Below are positions 29,145-35,657 of a stretch of DNA of 35,657 nt, piece by piece. The first letter of the stretch is position 1; each line of letters starts with the position of its first letter. The notes under the pieces were generated by a model. The model searched no databases, was not told where the DNA came from, and saw nothing but the letters and a program-made list of their open reading frames with translations. Source of the DNA: Botryococcus braunii (Eukaryota > Chlorophyta > Trebouxiophyceae); assembly GCA_002005505.1 (NCBI GenBank), contig MVGU01001526.1, positions 52,501-88,157 of the forward strand. Direction: 5' to 3'. The translations under genes and the position numbers were made by a program.

Positions 29145-29835
29145 TGAAATATTCTGGGCTTGGCGTATCCTGCATGGTGGCGGCACGGAGGGTGTTAGAC
29201 GATGTCCTCCTACTTGTGCGTTGTTAAGTAGGCATGGACATATACAAGTCAAGGACTGGTTAGCAACTGATTGATAGACACCCGGAGTGCCACTATAGTT
29301 CCAACCAAGTGTTACAATATCTCTCATCTCTCCTAACAAGGTGACGCAGTTCAAACACGCCTAACCTGCTCTCACCCAGGTCGTGTTCATTACTTTGTCC
29401 GATGAGCTAAACTCAACTCTATATGTCTAACATGTTCTAACAATGTTCATCTGAGTGCTAAATCCAGGAATACAATAAGGATTAAGTCACCTGCATGGTG
29501 GCGGCACGGAGGGTGTTAGACGATGTCCTCCTACTTGTGCGTTGTTAAGTAGGCATGGACATATACAAGTCAAGGACTGGTTAGCAACTGATTGATAGAC
29601 ACCCGGAGTGCCACTATAGTTCCAACCAAGTGCCTTCCCTATCCGTGCTTGCCCCATATGCCTCCTTTCTACAAACGTGTCTGTAACTTGCGTTATGATA
29701 GTCTTCGTTCAAATGCATGTATTGCCTGGCAGAACTCAGGGTTCTGCCTCTCTTTCCTAATTGGTATTGTCTTCATACGGAGACTTGCCATTATTACTCC
29801 TCTGAGGGAAAGGCATAAAATTAATTAACACAACA
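29145..29835 (-). repeat. 3' LTR of copia element 3
   Basis: In element orientation it starts TGTTGTG and ends CCCAGAATATTTCA. It contains the hairpin GGCAGAAC/GTTCTGCC (29728-29748) and a 143-bp internal direct repeat (29169-29311 and 29490-29632, period 321). Confidence 0.9.
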
Positions 29836-29849
29836 CTTCCCCTTGCCTT
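29836..29849 (-). other. Polypurine tract of element 3
   Basis: AAGGCAAGGGGAAG on the minus strand lies directly upstream of the 3' LTR, a few bases after the pol stop. Confidence 0.85.
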
Positions 29850-29853
29850 TACC

Positions 29854-32628
29854 TCACAGAAACTTGGCCAGTCCCAGTGAGTTACGATGTCCCAGAAACA
29901 CTTGTCTAACTAGTGGTTTGGTAAAAATGTCAGCCACATTTCTAGCAGATTGAATGTACTTGAATTCAACCTGCCCCTTTGCAATAGCTTCACGTGCGAA
30001 ATGACAGCTAATTGCAATATGCTTTGTGTGTTTGGAGTACACCGGATTCCTCAGGTGGTTTATACACCCTTGGTTGTCACAATGAATCTTCACTATCCAC
30101 GGTAACACTCCAATTTCCTCCAGGAAACCTCTCAGCCAATTTGCTTCCTTCACAACAGCACTTGCTGCCATGAATTCAGCCTCCACTGTTGAAGTGGCAA
30201 CAGCAGATTGCTTTTTACTTCCCCACACTACTGCTCCTCCAAACACAGTGAGGACAAAGCCAGTGGTAGAGAAGCGATGATCCTGATCACCTCCATAGTC
30301 GGCATCCACATAGCCTTCTAGCTCTATCTCCCCCCCTCCGAGAGTTAGAACCAAATCTCGGGTTCCTTTCAGATACTTCAACACACGGATGGCTTCATTC
30401 CAATGTGCTGTGGTGGGAGATATGCGATAACGAGACAATACACCTACTGCCTGAGCTATATCGGGACGTGTGGTGTTGGCTATATACAGAAGAGACCCTA
30501 CTAACTCACAGTAACGGTGACCTGGAGGTAGTGGACTGCCAGCACCAATGCTGTCGCTCCCATCTCTCGGTGCAGGCCTTTGGGACATTACGAAATCTTT
30601 TGTCATGGGAGTATCAGGTCCCACTGACTCAAGATCCAAGCCAAATTTCTCTACAAGTGCATCGATTTTAGGGATGCAACTCAGGGTGATCAGCCCTTTA
30701 TCTCTATCTCTCATCACTTGACATCCCAAGAAATCCTTCACTTCCCCAAGATCATGGATGGTGAATTCTTTCTTGAGAAGTCCCTTCACTCTCTCGATTT
30801 CTGACATGCCCTTGGAAACTATCAGAAGATCATCAACATAGATCAGCACATAGGACTTTCCTCCATCAGTAGAGCATCTCACATACACTCCCGCATCACT
30901 CTTGCACACCTCATACCCCATGACTTCAAGTTTGTCATTCAGGGTTTTGTGCCAGGCACGTGGAGCCTGCTTCAGGCCATACAACGCCTTTCTCAATCGG
31001 CACACAATATTCTTATCACCATTCTCAAAGCCAGGAGGTTGCGTTACATATACTTCCTCCTCGAGCTCACCATTCAGAAAGGCGGTCTTAACGTCCACCT
31101 GATGAATTTCACAGCCCTCTCTTGCAGCAACAGCAAGCAGAGCTCTTCTAGCTCCATAGCTACTAGTAGGAGCAAAGACCTCCATCACATCCACTCCAGG
31201 GATTTGTCTGCATCCCTGTGCCACTAATCTGGCCTTGAATCTCATAACATTGCCATGTGCATCCATTTTCACTGAAAATATCCAGTGAACTGGAATAACC
31301 TTATGTCCACGAGGTCTCGGAACATACTCCATGACCTCATGAGTATCTAGAGAATTTTGCTCTTCCTGCATAGCTGCCTTCCAGTATTCCCACTGGGGAG
31401 ACATCTGTGCTTCTCTCAAATTAGAGGGAACGAGAATTTTCCCAAATCTGACACCTGTGTGCTTTTCCTCTGAATTGCCTGATTTTCTCTCACTTTGTCC
31501 AGAACCCACTACTCTTCCACTGACACTCGCTGAGTTACACATCACAGGCTCTCCAGTAGAAGTAGAATGCTCTCTCATAGCACGCTCTCGCTTGGACTCA
31601 CACTTGGCTTTGCACAAGTTACTCTGCTCATCCCTCACATCATCCTCCCATGCACAGGTACCTCTCGGACAGTCTTTGTAATTTGGAATCCCTTCACATT
31701 GTCCAGACTTCCGATTCACCTCCTCAGACACACTCTGACATGCCTGCAAGAGTTCAGACTCTTCAGGTCTCTCACAAGCAACATCGGGATATGGCAGAGT
31801 GTCTGCATACTTCCCCTGATTTATGTGATCCACATGCCTCTCAGACCGACTGCATGTCACTGTTGGGAGTGACCTCACATCTCTGACATCACTCTCCCAG
31901 GCACAGGTACCTCTCAGTGAGCACTTGTAATTTGGTCTGTCTCCACAATGTCTGTGCTCCTGATTCACCTCCTCCTCTCGTCCCTTACATGGAGTCAAGG
32001 ATGCAGATCCTGTCTCCCGCTCACAATCATGTTTGGCTGGTGCAGAGAAAGCATATGATGCTTCCTCTGACCGGTGGCTGCCACCACAGTCCCGTCCAGG
32101 AGTGCTCTGACTGGACGGGTTGCCAGAAGAACTCTGCATGGTCACATCTCTTACATTTCTCTCAGTCACTGAACAAGACCCACCCATACTGCTCAGCTCC
32201 CCGGGACCATTTGCAGCTTTGCATGTAGCTGCCCCCCTCACTGCACTCACATGCAATTCATGCCCCTCATGTGAATCACCCTCTAGCTGCACTTCCCCTG
32301 GTCCCTGTGACAGAGAGTCACATTCAGTCAACCCCTCTCGCTCTCTGCTCTCTCCCTTCTCCTGTGGCAGCAGGAGGTCTTTGGCGGCAGTGCGTTGTTC
32401 GTGTCGTTGAGCCCGGGTCAGGCCATCCAATTGGTGGTTGCGGCAATCAGACCTAGTTGGTCTGAGGACCTCCTGGGCTCGCTCCATCTGCGGTCGAAGG
32501 TGGGAGTCCTGTCTCACTCCTCTGGCTAAGTCCTGTACTGCCTCCAGGGTTTGATCCATCTCCACTGGGTCACACAGTCTTCTGGATTCAGGCTCGGGCT
32601 CAGCCTCACTGGGGGGTCCTGTGACAGG
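29854..32628 (-). CDS. Element 3 linker, RT and RNase H
   Basis: An open frame of over 900 codons following an in-frame TAG. The first about 350 residues are a charged, Cys-containing linker with two copies of an E-E-V-N ... P-N-Y-K ... R-G-T-C-A-W-E-D-D-V-R-D cassette. RT has V-I-P-V-H-W-I-F-S-V-K, A-F-L-N-G-E-L-E-E-E-V-Y-V, Y-G-L-K-Q-A-P-R-A-W and Y-V-D-D. RNase H has D-A-D-Y-G-G-D, the S-T-V-E-A-E-F-M-A motif, D-N-Q-G-C-I-N and C-terminal D-I-F-T-K-P-L. All catalytic acidic residues appear present. Confidence 0.9.
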   Translation of the reverse strand, partial: PVTGPPSEAEPEPESRRLCDPVEMDQTLEAVQDLARGVRQDSHLRPQMERAQEVLRPTRSDCRNHQLDGLTRAQRHEQRTAAKDLLLPQEKGESREREGLTECDSLSQGPGEVQLEGDSHEGHELHVSAVRGAATCKAANGPGELSSMGGSCSVTERNVRDVTMQSSSGNPSSQSTPGRDCGGSHRSEEASYAFSAPAKHDCERETGSASLTPCKGREEEVNQEHRHCGDRPNYKCSLRGTCAWESDVRDVRSLPTVTCSRSERHVDHINQGKYADTLPYPDVACERPEESELLQACQSVSEEVNRKSGQCEGIPNYKDCPRGTCAWEDDVRDEQSNLCKAKCESKRERAMREHSTSTGEPVMCNSASVSGRVVGSGQSERKSGNSEEKHTGVRFGKILVPSNLREAQMSPQWEYWKAAMQEEQNSLDTHEVMEYVPRPRGHKVIPVHWIFSVKMDAHGNVMRFKARLVAQGCRQIPGVDVMEVFAPTSSYGARRALLAVAAREGCEIHQVDVKTAFLNGELEEEVYVTQPPGFENGDKNIVCRLRKALYGLKQAPRAWHKTLNDKLEVMGYEVCKSDAGVYVRCSTDGGKSYVLIYVDDLLIVSKGMSEIERVKGLLKKEFTIHDLGEVKDFLGCQVMRDRDKGLITLSCIPKIDALVEKFGLDLESVGPDTPMTKDFVMSQRPAPRDGSDSIGAGSPLPPGHRYCELVGSLLYIANTTRPDIAQAVGVLSRYRISPTTAHWNEAIRVLKYLKGTRDLVLTLGGGEIELEGYVDADYGGDQDHRFSTTGFVLTVFGGAVVWGSKKQSAVATSTVEAEFMAASAVVKEANWLRGFLEEIGVLPWIVKIHCDNQGCINHLRNPVYSKHTKHIAISCHFAREAIAKGQVEFKYIQSARNVADIFTKPLVRQVFLGHRNSLGLAKFL

Positions 32629-33606
32629 CTATGTGGGGAGGTTGCTGGAGGCTGGCAGGTACTCAGGCTCACTGTGTGGGTCATCAAGATCTGTCTCAAG
32701 GCTGATGTTGGTTGTGCCAGGGGAGGTGCCGGGAAAGACTGGGGGAGTGTCACTTGCAGAGGGCTCAGGACACAGAAACTCTGTAGACTGTGTTGAGGAA
32801 ACGCTCATGCCAACCCGAGAGGCTCCCCTGAGGTGCTCCACGAAAACCACATCTCTGCTCTCCTTCCAGATACCCCCTCCCACATAGATCCGATAGGCTT
32901 TGGAGGAGGCTGAGTAACCAGTAAGCATCCCTGGCACAGTTTTAGGGGAAAACACAGAGCGCTGGACATCAGGAATGTGCACAAAGGCCAAGCAACCCCA
33001 GGTACGCAGTGGGGTTACATTTGGTTTGTAGCCAAAAAATAATTCTGATGGCGTGCGGTCCCTCCCGGTACTGGGACCCATGTTCAGTAGGGTGCATGCA
33101 GTTTCCAGGGCCTCCTTCCACAACGTTGGACTGGCAGCTGCAAAAGCCAGAAGAGTCCTGGTACGTTCCTTGAGGGTGCGATTGGCTCTTTCAGCCGCTC
33201 CATTCTGTTGCGGGGTGTAAGGAGCTGAGGTCTCCAATTTAGTCCCCTGGGATGCACAAAATTCTTTGAACGTGGCATTCAGAAATTCAGTTCCACGGTC
33301 ACACCGGACACACTTCACTTTGGTTTTCTTCTGGGTCTGCCAGTATAGAATGAGGTGCCTCACAGCAGCACTGATGGCATCTTTGGACTTCACAGGCAGG
33401 ACCGCCTTTAACTGAGATGACTCATCCAAAGCAGTCACCCAGTAACGTTCACCAGTTACTGCAGCAGGAAAAATGGGGCCCACAGTGTCAATATGTACTC
33501 TGTCAAGTGGTTCAACAGCTGGTCTACTGCTTATTCCAAATGGAGGCCGAGACGTCTTTCCCTCAATACATGCTTCACAGTAGACTGGACAATTGGAGCA
33601 GGACAT
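32629..33606 (-). pseudogene. Element 3 integrase, ended by a nonsense codon
   Basis: The frame reads C-S-N-C-P-V-Y-C-E-A-C-I-E-G-K, then H-I-D-T-V-G-P-I-F, C-D-R-G-T-E-F and N-G-A-A-E-R, giving the D, D-35-E triad. It ends at TAG (32631-32629) after S-S-N-L-P-T. The next 21 codons up to the following Met are in the same frame, so a single substitution separates integrase from RT. Upstream it is out of frame with the protease segment. Confidence 0.88.
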
Positions 33607-34420
33607 AGGGATGTATCAAGTCCCGAGACCAGGTCCTCATTGGTTAGGCGCTGCATCCATGTTTCACCTGGATGTCCCATTCTGCTATGCCAGAGGTATC
33701 GTCTGGCACAGTTGTGTGAGTTTTGGGTGGGGGTTTTGGACTTCACAGCAGCTGAAATTCTTCTGTGGTTAACACTGGGACTCAGAGCTACAACTTGATG
33801 AATATAAAATAGCCCTTTCTCTGCACTGATCCGAGACCTCCAGCTGTTTGGACCACAGACTTCAGTGAACGCTCCAACATCATCTGTGCGAAAGACTGCC
33901 CCATCCCGCAATGCTGCAGATACTGACAGTATGTTTGAGGTTGCAGAAGGAACACACTGAACATGATGTATCCACAGGGGAACTCCCACTCGACTGAGGA
34001 TGCAGACAGAGCCTGATGCTACAATTCCTCCAGTGGCATCTGAAGTGGCCAGATGTAATGGGATGGGTTTGGCATGCACAGTTGGATTATGTAGTAGGGT
34101 CACATCATTCACCAGATGTACAGATGCTCCACTGTCCACCAGCCAGGATTGCAGAGACGAATTTCTGACAGGAGTCTTCAGGATGTTGAGGGAAATTATG
34201 TATGGCATACCTCCAGGTGGTGGAGGTGGGGGAGCTGGGGGTTGGAACCATGCCGGAAAGGCATCCAGTCCAGGGTGCGCCAGCTGGGCTGCAGGAGGGT
34301 GTGGGCCACCCATATGTGGAGGTCCCTGTGGCCACATTCCCTGCAATTGTTGGACCGCTGCCACTACGTTCCGTTGGGTCTCCTCGTCCCGCTTCCTCTT
34401 TCGACAGTCCCTCCAGTAAT
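33607..34420 (-). pseudogene. Element 3 protease and pre-integrase segment (frame-broken at both ends)
   Basis: It reads Q-S-W-L-V-D-S-G-A-S-V-H (aspartic protease), G-A-F-T-E-V-C-G-P-N-S-W-R and L-W-H-S-R-M-G-H-P-G. At the right end the zinc knuckle shows a single missing base (AAG-GGC-ATT in place of a GGCCAT-type sequence, about 34418-34424). This moves C-N-Y-C-N-K-K-G out of frame with the W-R-D-C half. At the left end one base is missing between C-P and C-S-N-C at about 33600. The open frame overlaps the integrase frame down to 33531. Confidence 0.85.
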
Positions 34421-35247
34421 GCCCTTCTTATTGCAGTAGTTGCAGATGCCCTTAGTCTCGGACTTGGCCTCAGAGACAGTTGGTTGGGCCTGCTGATGGA
34501 CTGCACTGGCAGCTGGTGGGTATTGGCTCCACTGGAGCCTTGTCCAAGAGCCAAAACCCTTGGTTGGCGAGGAGCATATTCATCAAAACCCACTGCAGCT
34601 GCTGTGTTGCGCAGAAGTCCAGCCAGCTTCTCCAGGGGTTGTGCTGCAGCAGTTGTGATCATTCCTGGCTCTTTAGCTGCATCAGGCAAGCCCTGCACAA
34701 TCTGGGTTGCAACGTGTGCATCCAGTAGAGCATGGTTGTTCCTGTCAAGGCATGCCTTCAGGTTGATCATTCTGTTGACATATTGCGAAATCGTCTCGTC
34801 ATGTTTCATTCCCTGGCTCATTTCTTGGAGCCAATCTGCATTGGCCTCGATATTATATCCACCAATAAACTTTCTGCAGATGAACTCATATGCATCATAA
34901 GCAGAGGGCAGATTAGACAGAGGTCCCAGCCATTCCTCTGGGACTGACTCATAAATCAGTAACATTGCGGCTGCGTCATGTGCTGTACCAGGCATAGCCT
35001 CCAGGATGGCAGGCAAAGACCCTTTTGACTCATTTGCTGCCAAAATGCATTCTTCCAAACAATAATATTTTCCCCGTTCCTTCAGTTTATGTACCTTGAC
35101 ATTTGTTGGGATAATCTTGGGCAGCTCATCTCCGCTGCCTCTTGAGGTGCTGGGAGTACACGGTTCTCTGATGGGTGTGGATGAGGCTGGTTCACTGCTT
35201 GACGTTGATGCTCCACTAGCTGATGATCCTTTCTTCTTGGAAGTCAT
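34421..35247 (-). CDS. Element 3 gag (C-terminus lost by frameshift)
   Basis: M-T-S-K-K-K-G-S-S-A-S-G start at 35247. Gag domain landmarks shared with element 2 are R-E-P-C-T-P-S-T-S, A-I-L-E-A-M-P-G-T, S-V-P-E-E-W-L-G, A-Y-D-A-Y-E-F-I-C-R-K-F, A-N-A-D-W-L-Q-E-M and A-T-Q-I-V-Q-G-L-P. Some frame drift follows near residue 230. The open frame runs on to 34105, but only as shadow sequence. Confidence 0.85.
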
Positions 35248-35520
35248 AATTCCCAGTTGTCTTATAACTCCAGTACTCGCAAGGTAGCAGCAAGATCTTA
35301 CTTCTGAACCAGGTGGGTTGAGCTAACGGACAGCCAACGTGAAGGAAAGATGTAGTCTTTGACGATAAAGGCTCTCTCGTCAGGATTGCGGTTCACGTTG
35401 TCTCCTTCTCTGATTAGTTCGTTGTATACGGAGGTCCTGATCTCAAGCCGCTGGAACGTTGAGGTTGTGGTTTTTTTTTTTTTTTTGATTCACAGTTGTG
35501 GTCGATTTAGCACATTCAGC
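35248..35520 (-). pseudogene. Element 3 leader with remnant of the pre-gag frame
   Basis: On the minus strand at about 35435-35350 the leader reads Y-N-E-L-I-R-E-G-D-N-V, then P-D-E-R-A-F-I-V-K-D-Y-I, and soon hits a stop. This matches Y-D-S-L-R-R-A-G-G-E and P-E-E-R-A-F-I-V-K-D-F-V in element 2's extra frame. The leader is less than half the length of element 2's, so most of the frame has been deleted. A T run (35469-35485) interrupts the N-terminal part. Confidence 0.6.
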
Positions 35521-35535
35521 ATCAGCCTCATAACC
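35521..35535 (-). other. Primer-binding site of element 3, elongator-Met-like anticodon arm
   Basis: The minus strand reads GGTTATGAGGCTGAT directly after the LTR end. Its complement ATCAGCCTCATAACC has the loop CUCAUAA with a CAU anticodon and a TCAG-type stem, like the anticodon arm of elongator tRNA-Met. The first seven bases (GGTTATG) equal those of elements 1 and 2. Confidence 0.6.
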
Positions 35536-35657
35536 TGATATTCTGGGCTTGGCGTATCCTGCATGGTGGCGGCACGGAGGGTGTTAGACGATGTCCTCCT
35601 ATTGTGCGTTGTTAAGTAGGCCGGACATATACAAGTCAAGGGACCTGGTTAGCACAT
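35536..35657 (-). repeat. 5' LTR of element 3, partial
   Basis: The last 122 bp (element orientation) of the LTR, matching 29145-29265 with a few indels. It includes part of one internal-repeat copy and is cut by the window edge. Confidence 0.85.

Larger units (their letters stand above)
29145..35657 (-). mobile_element. Copia-type LTR retrotransposon (element 3), right end off-window
   Basis: Minus strand. The 3' LTR is at 29145-29835 (691 bp, complete) and the 5' LTR is present only as its last 122 bp (35536-35657). Between them are the primer site, leader, gag, protease, integrase, RT and RNase H in copia order. Lesions visible are a 1-bp deletion in the zinc knuckle, a frame break in the pre-integrase domain and an in-frame TAG in the integrase-RT linker. 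RT and RNase H are intact. The left target flank is CCGGA (29140-29144); the right copy is outside the window. Confidence 0.9.

Overview
This is a window of nuclear eukaryotic DNA. It has no bacterial-style genes or operons, long dinucleotide and trinucleotide microsatellites, nested LTR retrotransposons (copia-type and chromodomain gypsy-type) and one split gene with GT-AG introns. The copia and chromovirus types and an initiator-tRNA sequence of plant type suggest a plant or green-algal lineage. I cannot name the species from sequence alone.

Positions 1-9899 are the non-LTR part. On the minus strand I infer five exons of an alanine/glutamate-rich coiled-coil protein (9252-9162, 8900-8769, 6880-6689, 3570-3457, 2338-2120). 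All four introns are phase 0 and every exon junction agrees in frame. The introns hold (TA)n, (CA)n, (GA)n, (CT)n and CTR-type microsatellites. They also hold a family of foldback units whose ends (GGTACGGTA preceded by TTTGCGAC, TTTGCGTC or GGGCCGA-type sequence) abut a microsatellite exactly. One cluster (430-1490) is a nested palindrome of about 1 kb, and a second (7972-8700) is its inverted relative.

Positions 9905-23868 are copia element 1 (plus strand): 694-bp LTRs, a perfect 5-bp target duplication CTCCT, gag, protease, integrase, RT and RNase H. A gypsy/chromovirus (16004-22945, minus strand, 489-bp LTRs, duplication TTTCT) sits inside its RNase H region.

Positions 24018-35657 are a second nest. 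A 5' fragment of an element-1-type LTR (24018-24196) appears to be interrupted by copia element 2 (plus strand, from 24197). Element 2 is itself interrupted at 29145 by copia element 3 (minus strand, running off the right edge). Elements 2 and 3 are related to each other and carry several inactivating lesions.

The most unusual signals are in the copia elements. Their primer-binding sites match the inside (anticodon arm) of a methionine tRNA rather than its 3' end; element 3 appears to have switched to an elongator-Met-like tRNA in the same register. All three LTR types carry an internal direct repeat of about 135-148 bp with a 321-331 bp period, ending 24-28 bp before the LTR end. In elements 2 and 3 this repeat can form the same two-stem RNA fold with compensating changes. 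Element 2 also has an extra 174-codon reading frame between the primer site and gag, and a remnant of it is recognisable in element 3.
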